Assembly: GCF_001267175.1 (NCBI RefSeq)
Contig: NZ_CP012358.1
Span: forward strand, 186,001-250,000
Source: Thiopseudomonas alkaliphila
GTDB taxonomy: Bacteria; Pseudomonadota; Gammaproteobacteria; Pseudomonadales; Pseudomonadaceae
DNA length: 64,000 nt
Direction: 5' to 3'
Numbering within the stretch: the stretch's first letter is position 1; every line of letters begins with the position of its first letter. The position numbers were made by a program, and so were the translations under genes. The notes beneath the pieces are model-generated. The model ran no database searches and was not told the DNA's origin. It saw nothing but the letters and a program-made list of their open reading frames with translations. Shown one piece after another: positions 8,242 through 19,556 of this stretch.

Positions 8242-10365
8242 ATGGTTGGCAAGCAGCGAGTAAATACCGCGGGTTCAGGTGGGCTATGGCTCAAGAGGTG
8301 TTTGCGCCTGATTTTCTGGCCATTATTTTTGCTGTTGGCTATTTTGGTTGTGCTGTTGGTTGTGGGATTAAAGCAGCTATCCAATGCTGGCGTGTTTATT
8401 GACTGGCAGGGAGTGAGTGTAGAGCGCAATGGGTTGGCGCTCGAGCGGTTGCAGATTAATTATCAAAATAGCCAGCTGGTTTTGCAAAATCTTCATTTGA
8501 GTTGGTTATATCAAGCTTATCCTTTACAACGTCTTAAGATTGAGCAATTAACAGGGCGGTTAGCCGATGACGAGTGGACAGTGGATGCTTCGCCAGCAAG
8601 CGAGCAGCCCTCATGGCAGCGCTGGTTAGGCTATTTACCAAAGCAACTTGAGGTGCAGCAGTTAGAGGTAGAGGCGCTAGCCTGGGCTAAGCTGCAAGGG
8701 CAAGTGATGTTGGCAGCCAAAGAGGATCTTTACCATCCTTATGCGCTGCAGGTCGAACTCACTGTGAGCGAGATAAGCCCGCAGCTACTGGCTGCCGTAC
8801 CTAAAGAATTCAGACCTACGCAAGCACAGATAACGCTCGTGAAGCAGGATGCCGACACCCCAGACGCAGTTAAGCCCTTAACCGCTTCAGCGTTTGCATT
8901 GGTTGCAGAGGTTCAAGGCGCAACCCAGGCGCAACTTGAAGGGGTGCTTAACTTGGAGGAGAGTCCATGGCGTGCCGAACTCAATCAGGCGCAGTTAAAG
9001 TTACAGTTACCCCGTTGGCGGTCAGATGGGGTCAAGCTGCAGCAGCTTGAGTTGCAATTACAGCCCCTGCTAGCCATGACTGAGCAGCAAGGGCAGCTAC
9101 GCTTGAGTAAAGGCTCTAAAGCACTGATTAAGCAGCTGCAAGTTGATGATCTGCAACTAACGAGTATGCAGGCTGATCTTTCTCAGTTGCACCTGCAGTG
9201 GCAGTTACCGAGCACCGGTGAGGCCATTGTGCAGTTAGATAGCCCGCTTAAACTTAATGCTCGGCAAGTGGCTTATCCAGGGTTAAGCAAGCAAGCATGG
9301 AATGTGGCCGGGCATCTCGGTGGCGAGTTACCAAGTTTAAATATTGAGGCGCAAATCAAAGGTGCCCAAGGGATGGCGGGACAGTTTAATGGGCGCTATC
9401 AAAATCAAGCGCTGACGGGAAAGTTTTCCGTCGCTGAAATGTTTTTTCGTGGGGGGAATCCCATTCAGCAGTTGGTGCCTAGCTATTGGCCGGAATGGTT
9501 GATTGTTAATAGTGGTCGCTTGGTTGCTTTAGGTGATCTGGCTTGGCGCCCAAGTAGTGGCTTGCTAATGAATTTTACTGCCAATGCTTCAGGATTATCG
9601 GGCGAGTTTAATCGCAGTGTCCTGAATGGGTTGGCTTTTCAATTAACAGGCCGCTTAGCTAAGCAACAGCTAACGCTCGATGTGGCTGATTTGCAGGTTA
9701 AAGATTTAGATCCAGGGGTACCGCTGGGGCCAATTCGCGTACAGCAGCTAAAGGTGGAAGTGCCCTTAGCTAACACGGAGGCTACGCGTTTACGTTGGCA
9801 GCAAGCAACCACGGGGTTGCTTAAGGGGCAAGTGAGTGTGGCTGGGGGCGATTTTCGTTTTAATCAAACAAACCGCTTTAATGCCGAAGTAAAAGGATTG
9901 GATATTCAAGAGTTGTTGCGGGTGTACCCTGCAGAAGGGCTACAGGGAACCGGTATTTTAGATGGTCGCTTACCTTTTTATTTTGATTTAAATCAGCAGC
10001 ATTTTGCCGTTGATGATGGCTTTATTAAGGCGCGAGGCCCCGGTTACTTGCGCTTTGATAACGATAAAATCAAAGCAATGGGGCAATCGAATCAGGCGAT
10101 GCGGATTGTGACCGATGCCTTGGAAGATTTTCATTATGATTTATTAAGTGGTCAGGTTAATTACAATGAAACCGGACAGCTGTTGCTTAACTTACGCTTA
10201 GAGGGGCGGAATCCAGATTTGCAAAAGGGCCGGCCGATCCATTTTAATATTAATTTAGAAGAAGATATTCCGGCATTGTTAGCCAGCTTGCAATTAAGTG
10301 GTAAAGTGAGCGATACCATTCAGCAGCGTGTACGAGAGCGCTTAGAAAATAGAGCGAGGAAATAA
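8242..10365 (+). CDS. ydbH: YdbH, AsmA-like intermembrane lipid transport protein
   Basis: A 707-residue protein with a single N-terminal membrane anchor (about residues 18-47, very hydrophobic). A long periplasmic beta-rich body follows, typical of the AsmA/YhdP/TamB bridge-like family. In E. coli YdbH is one of three partly redundant AsmA-like proteins carrying phospholipid to the outer membrane, and it acts with the lipoprotein YnbE. Here ynbE and ydbL follow at once (1 bp and 9 bp gaps), the same three-gene set as in enterobacteria. The C-terminal segment YDLLSGQVNYNETG is characteristic. There is a start ATG but no strong Shine-Dalgarno. Confidence 0.88.
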   Translation: MVGKQRVNTAGSGGLWLKRCLRLIFWPLFLLLAILVVLLVVGLKQLSNAGVFIDWQGVSVERNGLALERLQINYQNSQLVLQNLHLSWLYQAYPLQRLKIEQLTGRLADDEWTVDASPASEQPSWQRWLGYLPKQLEVQQLEVEALAWAKLQGQVMLAAKEDLYHPYALQVELTVSEISPQLLAAVPKEFRPTQAQITLVKQDADTPDAVKPLTASAFALVAEVQGATQAQLEGVLNLEESPWRAELNQAQLKLQLPRWRSDGVKLQQLELQLQPLLAMTEQQGQLRLSKGSKALIKQLQVDDLQLTSMQADLSQLHLQWQLPSTGEAIVQLDSPLKLNARQVAYPGLSKQAWNVAGHLGGELPSLNIEAQIKGAQGMAGQFNGRYQNQALTGKFSVAEMFFRGGNPIQQLVPSYWPEWLIVNSGRLVALGDLAWRPSSGLLMNFTANASGLSGEFNRSVLNGLAFQLTGRLAKQQLTLDVADLQVKDLDPGVPLGPIRVQQLKVEVPLANTEATRLRWQQATTGLLKGQVSVAGGDFRFNQTNRFNAEVKGLDIQELLRVYPAEGLQGTGILDGRLPFYFDLNQQHFAVDDGFIKARGPGYLRFDNDKIKAMGQSNQAMRIVTDALEDFHYDLLSGQVNYNETGQLLLNLRLEGRNPDLQKGRPIHFNINLEEDIPALLASLQLSGKVSDTIQQRVRERLENRARK

Positions 10366-10366
10366 T

Positions 10367-10561
10367 ATGAGGCAGCTTCAACAGCTGGGTCTGCTAGCTA
10401 TGGTTTTAACGGGGCTAATGGCCTGTACCCCAACCGTGCAATTAGCAGTTCCCAATGAGCCGATCAATATTAACTTAAACGTTAAAATTGAACATGAAAT
10501 CTATATCAAGGTAGATAGGGCGCTCGATAACATTTTAGATGAATCCAGTGGTCTGTTCTAA
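10367..10561 (+). CDS. ynbE: YnbE family outer-membrane lipoprotein
   Basis: A 64-residue lipoprotein. The signal peptide ends in a lipobox (LMAC, cysteine at residue 20) and is followed by PTVQLAVPNEPININLNVKIEHEI, which matches the YnbE family. In E. coli YnbE binds the C-terminus of YdbH and completes the intermembrane bridge by beta-strand addition. That protein role is known for the family and inferred here from gene order. Its start lies 1 bp after the ydbH stop. Confidence 0.88.
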   Translation: MRQLQQLGLLAMVLTGLMACTPTVQLAVPNEPININLNVKIEHEIYIKVDRALDNILDESSGLF

Positions 10562-10570
10562 GGAGATGCT

Positions 10571-10915
10571 ATGAAACTTAAGCAAATGATGATGGGTGCA
10601 CTGCTGGCGTTAACGCTTTCAGGCGCAGCCTGGGCACTTGATTTAAATGGCGCCATGGGTGCCTTAAGCTCAGCTAAGGCGTCTGGTTTGGTTGGCGAGC
10701 AACCCAATGGCTATTTAGGTGTAGTAAAAAATAGTGGCGATGCGGCAGAAATTGCCCGTTTAATTAATCAGGCGCGCAAAGCTGAGTATCAGCGCCTAGC
10801 GAAGCAAAATAATATTCAGTTATCGGATGTAGAAAGTATGGCGGGTAAAAAAGCCCTCGAAAAAACGCCATCGGGTCAGTATATCCAGGTGAATGGGCGC
10901 TGGATGACCAAGTAG
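10571..10915 (+). CDS. ydbL: YdbL family periplasmic protein (DUF1318)
   Basis: A 114-residue secreted protein with a signal peptide (to about residue 22, GAAWA). The mature domain contains [15 protein letters not shown] and [18 protein letters not shown] helices, typical of DUF1318/YdbL. In E. coli YdbL is a periplasmic factor that keeps YnbE from multimerising, supporting YdbH-YnbE bridge assembly. An AAGGAG Shine-Dalgarno lies 5 bases before the ATG. It is the third gene of the ydbH operon. Confidence 0.88.
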   Translation: MKLKQMMMGALLALTLSGAAWALDLNGAMGALSSAKASGLVGEQPNGYLGVVKNSGDAAEIARLINQARKAEYQRLAKQNNIQLSDVESMAGKKALEKTPSGQYIQVNGRWMTK

Positions 10916-10990
10916 GCTTTACAAAGCTTGGGCTTTGGCTTAATATCCCGCCCTGTCAATTCGGCATGAGTTAAGAGTTGAATTGTCTGT

Positions 10991-11067
10991 CGGGGCGTAG
11001 CGCAGCCCGGTAGCGCACTTGCATGGGGTGCAAGGGGTCGAGTGTTCGAATCACTCCGTCCCGACCA
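10991..11067 (+). tRNA. tRNA-Pro (anticodon GGG)
   Basis: A 77-nt cloverleaf with encoded CCA. Acceptor arms CGGGGCG and CGTCCCG pair with one G-U. The anticodon stem CTTGC/GCAAG holds the loop ATGGGGT, giving anticodon GGG (reads CCC and CCU proline codons). The T arm contains GTTCGAATC. It stands alone after ydbL and is followed by a terminator. Confidence 0.96.
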
Positions 11068-11080
11068 ATAATTTCCCCAA

Positions 11081-11111
11081 AAAGGCCACTTCATTGAAGT
11101 GGCCTTTTTTG
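11081..11111 (+). terminator. Intrinsic terminator after tRNA-Pro
   Basis: The 10-bp perfect stem GGCCACTTCA/TGAAGTGGCC with a 1-nt centre (effective loop of a few nt) is followed by TTTTTT and preceded by AAAAA. It begins 17 nt after the tRNA 3' end. Confidence 0.9.
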
Positions 11112-11236
11112 TTTTAGGAGCTGCTGTTGTGATATGCGTTAGCTGGTAGCGAACTAATGACATCCACTTATAAAAAATAAGATTAACTTCGCTGCACAAA
11201 AGGGCATGGGCGACTGAGCGTCTGGTAGAGGTTGAT

Positions 11237-11277
11237 CAACTCAAACGCCCTTAACGTAGTAAGCCAAGGGCATTGAG
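11237..11277. repeat. Inverted repeat after anr
   Basis: CTCAAACGCCCTT and AAGGGCATTGAG form imperfect inverted arms separated by 13-15 nt. It lies just downstream of anr on the minus strand. It may end that transcript, but neither side carries a convincing T-run, so the function is uncertain. Confidence 0.4.
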
Positions 11278-11286
11278 CTTAAGAGG

Positions 11287-12024
11287 CTAGCACGGCTGTG
11301 CTGGGCCGCCGGCTAGTTGGCAGAGTTCTTCGTTGTTGGTGATTTTAATTTCTTTACCTTCAGCTTCTATTAGGCCGGCTTGTTGAAAGCGGGTAAAGAC
11401 GCGGGATACGGTTTCTACTGCTAGGCCAAGGTAATTACCAATTTCGTTGCGTGACATGGCTAAACGAAACTGAGTAGCTGAGTAGCCGCGGGCGCTAAAG
11501 CGGGCGGATAAGTTGACTAAAAAGGTGGCAATGCGCTCATCGGCGGTTTTTTTTGAGAGCAGCATCATCATTTGCTGATCATCACGAATTTCGCGGCTCA
11601 TAATGCGCATGAGCTGGCGGCGCAGTTGGGGTAGGGTGGCGCTCAGTTCATCGAGGCGCTCAAAGGGAATTTCGCAAATAGAAGTAGTTTCTAAAGCAAT
11701 TGCCGAAGTGGGGTATAGCTCGGTATCTACGCCGGATAAGCCAACAAATTCGCTGGGTAGATGAAAGCCAGTAATTTGCTCTTCACCACAGTCAGACACG
11801 CTGTAGGTTTTTAAGCTGCCTGAACGCACAGCAAATACGGAAGAAAAACTATCGCCCTGACGAAATAAGTAATCACCCTTTTTTAGTGGGCGGCCTCGTT
11901 TAACAATATCGTCTAGTAAATCTAGGTCTTCCATGTTTAAAGATAAAGGGAGGCACAGCGTCGATAGGCTGCAGTCTCTGCAGTGGGCTTGGTGCAAGCT
12001 ACGTGCACTAATATTTTCAGACAT
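11287..12024 (-). CDS. anr: Anr/Fnr oxygen-sensing transcriptional regulator
   Basis: A CRP/FNR-family regulator whose 4Fe-4S cluster senses oxygen and which switches on anaerobic and denitrification genes. Cysteines 15, 18 and 24 near the N-terminus and cysteine 117 match, with a constant offset of 5, the four cluster ligands of E. coli FNR (20, 23, 29, 122). A cyclic-nucleotide-like barrel spans about 30-145. The C-terminal helix-turn-helix has the FNR recognition helix AVETVSRVF with the E..SR specificity residues. At 245 residues it has the usual length. It is monocistronic. Confidence 0.96.
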   Translation of the reverse strand: MSENISARSLHQAHCRDCSLSTLCLPLSLNMEDLDLLDDIVKRGRPLKKGDYLFRQGDSFSSVFAVRSGSLKTYSVSDCGEEQITGFHLPSEFVGLSGVDTELYPTSAIALETTSICEIPFERLDELSATLPQLRRQLMRIMSREIRDDQQMMMLLSKKTADERIATFLVNLSARFSARGYSATQFRLAMSRNEIGNYLGLAVETVSRVFTRFQQAGLIEAEGKEIKITNNEELCQLAGGPAQPC

Positions 12025-12279
12025 GTTTTATTCTCGTACAACAAACACTGGCAAGGCGTAGAAGGTCGCGCCACTCACCCTCTCCGAAGCAAGAAGCATA
12101 TAGCATAGGCTTAAAATAGCAATCATGCATTGAACTTTTTAGGTTAGATATGAGCAGGCTAACACTTTCCTAAAAAATTATGTGAGGGTTGTTAGTTGAA
12201 ACAATATTCTATTCAATCAGCATAAGTATCTAATGTGCTGTGAGCAGTGGTTACAAACTAATTTAATGAGTGATTCATA

Positions 12280-12837
12280 TTACTTTATGTGGGTCACAAA
12301 ATCTGCAGAATCTAATGTAGGTGCTGTTTTAAGGTTACCTAAAGGCTCGCCAAAGTATAAAAAGCCTAAAATCTGCTCATCATCTTTGAGCTTTAAATAG
12401 CGATGCACAGATGGATGATAAGCCATATCGCCGGTACGCCACACGGCACCAATCTGTTGTGCATGGGCGGCATATAACATCGCGTGAGCAGCACAACCTG
12501 CAGCCAGTTGTTGCTCTAGCAATGGCACTTTAGGGTGAGCCGTAGGAGAAACCACCACTGCCACCACCCAGGGTGCGCGTAACAACGACTTGGCCGCTTT
12601 TTCATACTGCTCAATCGATAGCTCAGGATTATCTGCTTGCAGCCCATCAGCAAAGGCGGTACCTAGGTGCTGTCTGGCATCCCCTTCAATACTAAAAAAA
12701 CGCCAAGGGCGTAACTGGGCATGATCTGGAGCACGCAAAGCGGCTTGAAAAATAATTTCACGTTGTGCCGCACTGGGTGCATTACCGCCTAGGCGCGGAA
12801 CAGATACGCGATGCAACAAAAGATCAATGACCGTCAT
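12280..12837 (-). CDS. Nitroreductase family protein (YdjA-like)
   Basis: A 185-residue FMN-dependent nitroreductase-fold protein. It has an N-terminal RVSVPRLGG phosphate-contact segment, APDHAQLRPWRFF and GAVWRTGDMAYHP, matching the small YdjA subgroup of NAD(P)H nitroreductases. Natural substrates are unknown for this subgroup. The ATG follows GAGGGTATCC, a reasonable Shine-Dalgarno. The 254 bp between it and anr on the same strand hold no gene; I see only AT-rich promoter-like sequence there. Confidence 0.88.
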   Translation of the reverse strand: MTVIDLLLHRVSVPRLGGNAPSAAQREIIFQAALRAPDHAQLRPWRFFSIEGDARQHLGTAFADGLQADNPELSIEQYEKAAKSLLRAPWVVAVVVSPTAHPKVPLLEQQLAAGCAAHAMLYAAHAQQIGAVWRTGDMAYHPSVHRYLKLKDDEQILGFLYFGEPLGNLKTAPTLDSADFVTHIK

Positions 12838-12972
12838 GGATACCCTCGTAACTATGCTTAAGCAATTAAGGCAGCTCTATTAGTTGTTTAATAGCTCTGC
12901 CTAATCAGAAACCGCTCCATCATAGCAGCCCCTAGCAAGCGAATGAAAAACATTAATCCATCAACCCCAATC

Positions 12973-13100
12973 CGTCGTGCCGGATTCAGTCCGGCATCTC
13001 AAGACCCAACGCACGCCCGTGAACCAAAGCACATCAAGGCCCTACCACGAACCTATCCATACTCTGCGGCCTGAGATGCTGAAACAAGTTCAGCACGACG
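12973..13100. repeat. Paired-hairpin repeat element, copy 1
   Basis: A 128-bp element bounded by CGTCGTGC and its complement GCACGACG. The left hairpin (12973-13001) has stem TGCCGGA/TCCGGCA with a 5-nt loop. The right hairpin (13072-13100, inverted) has stem TGCTGAA/TTCAGCA. The start-to-start distance is 99 bp, the same as in the copies at 18576 and 18874, and the 70-bp core between them is also conserved. It fills the gap between pncB and the nitroreductase gene. It has the organisation of a REP doublet or small non-autonomous element; no transposase is in the window. Confidence 0.85.
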
Positions 13101-13134
13101 GGGATGTTTGAAGGGGTGGGAAGCAAAAGCTCAG

Positions 13135-14343
13135 CTAATCCTGATCAACGTTAAACACCTGCTTTAAATAAGCTAAAAAAGTGTAATCCGTACACAACGT
13201 TTTACCTGGGCTATCAGACAGCTTAGCCACCGACTGACCATTACAGGTAACCAATTTAATCACAATCTGTAACGGCTCTAAGCCCATATCATTGGTTAGA
13301 TTAGTCCCAATCCCAAAGCTGGTTTGAATACGGTCACGAAAATGCAAATACAGCGCATAGGCTTTTTCTAGCGTTAAGCCATCACTAAAAGTCAGCATCT
13401 TAGTGGCGGGATCAATCCGTAAACTCTGGTAGTGTTGAATCGCTTTTTCGCCCCAAAGGTAGGGATCACCACTGTCATGGCGCAGACCATCAAATAGCTT
13501 GGCAAAATACAGATCAAAATCAGCCAAAAAAGCATCCATGGTGATCACATCAGTCAGCGCAATCCCTAAATCACCTCGGTATTCTTGCACCCAAGCCTCA
13601 AGCGCGGTTTTTTGAAAATCCCGCAACCGCACATTCAACCCCTGAAACGCCTGTAAAAACTCATGGGCCATAGTGCCAATTGGGGTGATGCCTAGCTCTT
13701 TGGCCAGCAACACATTACTGGTGCCGCGGATAATAGTAGGGGCAGCTTGATGCAAGGTAGTCACCACATGCCGTTGCCAGTCTTTAGAAAAACGACGGCG
13801 AGTGCCAAAGTCCGCGACTAAAAATTGGCTTTGCCGTGGATTAGCCGAAAAGGCAAGTTGTTGCAGATACTGCGCTTTAGCTTGCAAGCGACGTTCACCT
13901 TCAGCCCGCACCTGAGGATTATCTAAACGCTGGAAAAACAACTGATTGACCAAGGCTAAAACAAAGACCTCAAAAAACATCGCCTGAATCAGTGGGCCTT
14001 GGATATGAATGTGCAAGCGTTGCTGCTCATCGCTCGATACTTGAATAAAGCGGCGCTTTAGCTGAAATAGCTCAAGGTAATCGACAAAGTCACTTTTAAT
14101 AAAACGCAGCGAGCGTAAATAGTTTAGTTCATCAGTGGTGAAGCGTAATTGGCAGAGTAAATCCAGCTGTTGTTCTAGCTCAGCCTTGAGTTCAGCTAAG
14201 GGGTATTGCACCGAATCATTATTATGGCAGCGAAACTCATAGCTACCGGTTGCTTGGGGAAACTGATGTAAGACCACTTGCAGCATGGTGAATTTATACA
14301 GATCAGTATCTAACAGCGAATGAATTAGGGCAGTCGTGGTCAT
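13135..14343 (-). CDS. pncB: Nicotinate phosphoribosyltransferase
   Basis: PncB converts nicotinate and PRPP to nicotinate mononucleotide with ATP, the salvage entry to NAD. The 402 residues contain the N-terminal [13 protein letters not shown] and YEFRCHNN motifs, [12 protein letters not shown], and [11 protein letters not shown], whose histidine is phosphorylated in the family. The C-terminal GIGTNLTND and KLSDSPGKT phosphate-binding segments are also present. It is on the minus strand, divergent from uppP. NAD synthesis is shared with nadD at 25242. Confidence 0.97.
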   Translation of the reverse strand: MTTTALIHSLLDTDLYKFTMLQVVLHQFPQATGSYEFRCHNNDSVQYPLAELKAELEQQLDLLCQLRFTTDELNYLRSLRFIKSDFVDYLELFQLKRRFIQVSSDEQQRLHIHIQGPLIQAMFFEVFVLALVNQLFFQRLDNPQVRAEGERRLQAKAQYLQQLAFSANPRQSQFLVADFGTRRRFSKDWQRHVVTTLHQAAPTIIRGTSNVLLAKELGITPIGTMAHEFLQAFQGLNVRLRDFQKTALEAWVQEYRGDLGIALTDVITMDAFLADFDLYFAKLFDGLRHDSGDPYLWGEKAIQHYQSLRIDPATKMLTFSDGLTLEKAYALYLHFRDRIQTSFGIGTNLTNDMGLEPLQIVIKLVTCNGQSVAKLSDSPGKTLCTDYTFLAYLKQVFNVDQD

Positions 14344-14545
14344 AGCACACTCAATTTAATCGATACGTGAGGCCAAATTACAGCATGCAGCTAGGGATTT
14401 GACTAGTGGACAAGGGTTGAAGCTGTTGGCCAATGAAAAAAAACAAGGAAAATATGCCTTACTTTGGTAAGCTGCGCGCTTTTATCTTGCGCTTTTGCCT
14501 TTAAAGATAAAGAACCTATCTAATTACCCAGCTAAGGAGCCGTCT

Positions 14546-15379
14546 GTGGAGTGGTGGACAGCCGTTCAGGCATTAATTATTGGAATTGTTGAAGGATTAA
14601 CCGAATTTTTACCTGTTTCCAGTACCGGGCACCAAATTATTGTGGCCGACTTGCTGGGCTTTGGTGGACAGCGGGCTAAAGCCTTTAACATTATTATTCA
14701 GTTAGGTGCGATTTTGGCGGTGATGTGGGAATATCGCCGCAAGATTATTCAGGTGGTGGTCGGTTTACCCAGTGAGGCGCCTGCGCAGAAGTTTACCGCC
14801 AACTTACTCATTGCCTTTATTCCAGCAGTGATTATGGGCTTATTATTTGCTGACCTGATTGAGCAGTGGCTATTTAACCCAATTACCGTAGCCAGTGCGT
14901 TAGTGGTGGGTGGTTTGGTCATGCTCTGGGCAGAAAAGCGGCCGCATCAGGTGCGTGCCAAAGAAGTGGATGATATGACCTGGCAGCAAGCCTTAAAAGT
15001 TGGCTGCGCCCAATGCTTAGCCTTAGTGCCCGGTACCTCGCGCTCGGCTTCGACCATTGTTGGTGGCCTGTTTTTTGGCTTGTCGCGTAAAGCAGCGACT
15101 GAGTTCTCATTTTTTCTGGCCATGCCGACCATGGTTGCCGCAACGGTGTATTCGGTGTTTAAACACCGCGAATTGTTTAGCAATGCCAGCGATATCGGTA
15201 TTTTTGCCATTGGTTTTGTTACCTCCTTTATTTTTGCCATGATTGCGGTACGGGCATTGCTCAAGTTTATTGCTAACAACAGTTATGCAGTGTTTGCCTG
15301 GTATCGGATTGGCTTTGGCTTACTGATTTTACTAACTTGGCAAATCGGCGTGATTGATTGGTCAACCGCCTTAGATTAG
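14546..15379 (+). CDS. uppP: Undecaprenyl-diphosphatase UppP/BacA
   Basis: An integral membrane phosphatase that recycles undecaprenyl diphosphate to the monophosphate carrier needed for peptidoglycan and O-antigen. The 277-residue product has [14 protein letters not shown] and the PGTSRSAST motif with the catalytic region, and about eight membrane helices. I chose the GTG at 14546 because AAGGAG stands 6 bases upstream and the protein then starts [11 protein letters not shown], as in homologs. A longer frame would add 17 non-conserved residues. A second C55-PP phosphatase domain is encoded at 21790. Confidence 0.95.
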   Translation: MEWWTAVQALIIGIVEGLTEFLPVSSTGHQIIVADLLGFGGQRAKAFNIIIQLGAILAVMWEYRRKIIQVVVGLPSEAPAQKFTANLLIAFIPAVIMGLLFADLIEQWLFNPITVASALVVGGLVMLWAEKRPHQVRAKEVDDMTWQQALKVGCAQCLALVPGTSRSASTIVGGLFFGLSRKAATEFSFFLAMPTMVAATVYSVFKHRELFSNASDIGIFAIGFVTSFIFAMIAVRALLKFIANNSYAVFAWYRIGFGLLILLTWQIGVIDWSTALD

Positions 15380-15454
15380 TCCAATTTATCCAGCACTTAA
15401 TGTTCGCTGGCTTAGGTTTGTTTATTTTCTTTTTGTTTGACGGATTGGCGGTAT

Positions 15455-16153
15455 ATGGCGCAAGCAACCACAATGGAACGCATCTTAGATGCAGCAGAAT
15501 TACTCTTTGCCGATAAAGGGTTTGAAGAAACCTCATTGCGTACCATAACCAGCAAGGCCAAAGTGAACTTAGCCGCAGTTAACTATCACTTTGGCTCGAA
15601 AAAAACTTTAATCCAAGCGGTGTTTAGCCGCTTTTTAGATCCTTTTTGCCAAGGCTTAGGCGCGCAACTGGATGCCTTAACCGAGCAGCAACTAGAACAA
15701 CTCACCCTTGAGGATTTGCTGGCGCTGTTGGTCAAGCAAATGCTGGCAGTAGAGCCCCGCAGCGGCAATGATTTATCGATCTTTATGCGCTTATTGGGTT
15801 TGGCCTTTAGCCAAAGCCAGGGGCATTTACGTCGCTATTTGCAAGTCAACTATCATCAATTGTTTAAGCGCTATACCTTACTCTTAGTTAAGGTGGCGCC
15901 CAACTTGCCGCCCTTGGAGCTGTTCTGGCGGATTCACTTTATGATGGGCAGCGCGGTGTTTAGTATGTCGGGGATTAAAGCCTTGCGCGCCATGGCTGAA
16001 AATGATTTTCGGGTGCAGGTATCAGTGGAGCAGGTGCTCAATATGATGGTGCCCTTTATGGCCGCAGGCTTGCGTGCTGAAAGCAGTCTGCAAGATCCCC
16101 AGTTGAAGCAGGCCCAGGTGGTACGTAACCTAACAGAGGGTACGGGGCGCTAA
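15455..16153 (+). CDS. psrA: TetR-family regulator PsrA
   Basis: A 232-residue TetR-type regulator. The N-terminal helix-turn-helix (about residues 8-50) includes TSLRTITSKAKVNLAAVNYHF, and the ligand domain contains the PsrA-specific blocks PRSGNDLSIFMRLLGLAFSQ and FSMSGIKALRAMAE. PsrA in Pseudomonas senses long-chain fatty acids and controls beta-oxidation genes and rpoS. The ATG at 15455 gives the homologous MAQ... start. In P. aeruginosa lexA and sulA follow on one side and nagZ on the other; here the next genes are a YkuD protein and nagZ. Confidence 0.93.
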   Translation: MAQATTMERILDAAELLFADKGFEETSLRTITSKAKVNLAAVNYHFGSKKTLIQAVFSRFLDPFCQGLGAQLDALTEQQLEQLTLEDLLALLVKQMLAVEPRSGNDLSIFMRLLGLAFSQSQGHLRRYLQVNYHQLFKRYTLLLVKVAPNLPPLELFWRIHFMMGSAVFSMSGIKALRAMAENDFRVQVSVEQVLNMMVPFMAAGLRAESSLQDPQLKQAQVVRNLTEGTGR

Positions 16154-16174
16154 TTTAAGTTAATGGAGGCTAAG

Positions 16175-16669
16175 ATGCGAAGCTCAATGATTAATCGCTT
16201 AGAAATATCTATTACTGAACAGCGCCTGCAAGGGTTTGCTGATGGGCAATTAGTCGCTGAGTACAGAGTATCGACCGCGTTAAATGGCCCCGGTGAGCAA
16301 AATGGCTCGGGTTGTACTCCACGGGGGCTACATTATGTACGGGCTAAAATTGGTGCTGGCTTACCGGAAGGAGCCGTGCTTAAAGGGCGGCGCTGGACAG
16401 GCGAGATTTGCACCCCAGAACTTTATGCCGCAGCGCCTGAGCGCGACTGGATTTTGAGCCGTATTTTGTGGCTAAGTGGCTGTGAGCTGGGCAAAAATCG
16501 CTTAGGCACGGTGGATACCTTTCGCCGTTATATCTATTTGCATGGCACCCCCGATGCCGAACCGATGGGTGTTCCCCTCAGTCATGGCTGTGTGCGGATG
16601 CGCAATACTGACATTATCCAGTTATTTGAACAGCTTGCGGTGGGATGTCAGGTGTTGATTCGCGAGTAA
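16175..16669 (+). CDS. YkuD-fold L,D-transpeptidase/L,D-carboxypeptidase, no signal peptide
   Basis: A 164-residue YkuD-domain protein. The catalytic signature is complete: LHGTPD (histidine near 123) followed by SHGCVRM with the nucleophile cysteine near residue 139. There is no signal peptide, membrane helix or lipobox; the N-terminus is MRSSMINRLEIS. A cytoplasmic location is therefore predicted, which fits a murein tetrapeptide L,D-carboxypeptidase in recycling better than a periplasmic cross-linking enzyme. The neighbour nagZ, a cytoplasmic recycling glycosidase 81 bp downstream, supports this. I chose the ATG at 16175 because GGAGG lies 5 bases upstream. Confidence 0.85.
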   Translation: MRSSMINRLEISITEQRLQGFADGQLVAEYRVSTALNGPGEQNGSGCTPRGLHYVRAKIGAGLPEGAVLKGRRWTGEICTPELYAAAPERDWILSRILWLSGCELGKNRLGTVDTFRRYIYLHGTPDAEPMGVPLSHGCVRMRNTDIIQLFEQLAVGCQVLIRE

Positions 16670-16750
16670 TCGCAAAAAAATTATTACAGTTATCGTCCGC
16701 TTAGTGAGCATCTTGAGTACAGCGCTTAAGCGGAAGACTAAGGATTAATC

Positions 16751-18558
<1,808 letters not shown>

Positions 18559-18575
18559 ACTAACTGCACCAGAGC

Positions 18576-18703
18576 CATCGTGCCGGACTCTGTCCGGCAC
18601 CTCAGGAGCCAATGCACGGCTGCTAATCCAAGCAACCCAAAGCCCTGCCACGAAGCTATCCATACTTTGCGGCCTGAGATGCTGAAACAAGTTCAGCACG
18701 ACG
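18576..18703. repeat. Paired-hairpin repeat element, copy 2
   Basis: Same architecture as the element at 12973-13100. The left hairpin at 18576-18604 is TGCCGGA/TCCGGCA (outer arm CATCGTGC, one change). The right inverted hairpin at 18675-18703 is TGCTGAA/TTCAGCA. The spacing is again 99 bp, and the core contains CTATCCATACTTTGCGGCC. It begins 18 bp after the phosphorylase stop. Confidence 0.85.
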
Positions 18704-18787
18704 GGGATGTTTGGGCGGGTGGGGTATGGGGAGCTAAGTGATATGTCCTTGATCGTTTTGCCGTATATCGAAACCAATTAAAGAGCC

Positions 18788-19456
18788 CGTCGTGCCGGAT
18801 TTAGTCCGGCATCTCAAGACCCAACGCACGGCGGTGAACCCAAATACATCAATACTCAAACCCACCCCCAATCTGTCGTGCCGGATTTGGTCCGGCATCT
18901 CAGGACCCAATGCAGGTGCGTGAACCCAAGCAAACCCAAGCCCTGCCACGAACCTATCCATACTTTGCGGCCCAAGATGCTGAAACAAGTTCAGCACGAC
19001 GAGGATGTTTGGGCGGGTGGGGTGGGTGAAGACCCTACTTGCTTTAACCAACGCACAGCCGCGAACCCAAACACAGCAAACCCCAAACCCAACCCCCAAT
19101 CCGTCGTGCCGGATTTAGTCCGGCATCTCAGGAGCCAACGCACGGTCGTGAACCCAAACACAGCAAACCCCAAACCCAACCCCTAATCCGTCGTGCCGGA
19201 TTCAGTCCAGCATCTCAGGAGCCAACGCAGGGCTGTGAACCCAAACACAGCAATACTTAAACCCAACCCCTAATCCGTCGTGCCGGATTTAGTCCGGCAT
19301 CTCAGGAGCCAATGCACGGCCGCGAACCCAACCCCCCAATCCGTCGTGCCGGATTTAGTCCGGCATCTCAGGAACCAATGCAGGGCCGCGAACCCAAGCA
19401 CATCAATACTTAAACCCAACCCCAATCCGTCGTGCCGGATTTAGTCCGGCATCTCA
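18788..19456. repeat. Tandem array of hairpin repeats with one paired element
   Basis: Seven direct copies of the 29-bp unit (CGTCGTGC + CGGATTTAGTCCG + GCATCTCA) start at 18788, 18874, 19102, 19189, 19276, 19342 and 19428. The copy at 18874 belongs to a complete paired element ending at 19001 (right hairpin 18973-19001). Direct copies are mostly 86-87 bp apart, with one gap of 66. The spacers repeat each other (AACCCAAACACAGCAA...). It lies between convergent genes (phosphorylase and VWA protein). The stretch 18559-19556 has no credible gene; open frames there are made of the repeats. Confidence 0.88.
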
Positions 19457-19556
19457 GGACCCAATGCACGGCCGTGAACCCAAGCACAGCAATACTCAAA
19501 TCCAAGAAGACGGGGGAGATGAAGAGGAGTAGGAGAGGGGCGGAATCGCCCCTTGA

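Noticed and set aside
10876..11199. Minus-strand ORF of 107 codons over tRNA-Pro
   Set aside because: It is antisense to the tRNA and its terminator. The '[21 protein letters not shown]' type peptide is a common false ORF produced by tRNA genes.
11231..11244. ANR/FNR box (TTGATCAACTCAA) near the anr 3' end
   Set aside because: It does not fit TTGAT-N4-ATCAA, it lies downstream of anr rather than at a promoter, and it overlaps a hairpin that explains the symmetry.
16695..16736. Inverted repeat TCCGCTTA...TAAGCGGA between the YkuD gene and nagZ as a terminator
   Set aside because: The arms are 8 bp with a loop over 20 nt and no T-run; the genes on either side are in the same direction and plausibly co-transcribed.
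18788..19456. CRISPR array
   Set aside because: The regularly spaced palindromic repeats look similar at first sight, but the segments between them are near-copies of each other rather than unique spacers, the spacing is 66-87 bp or more with inverted members, and no cas gene is present.
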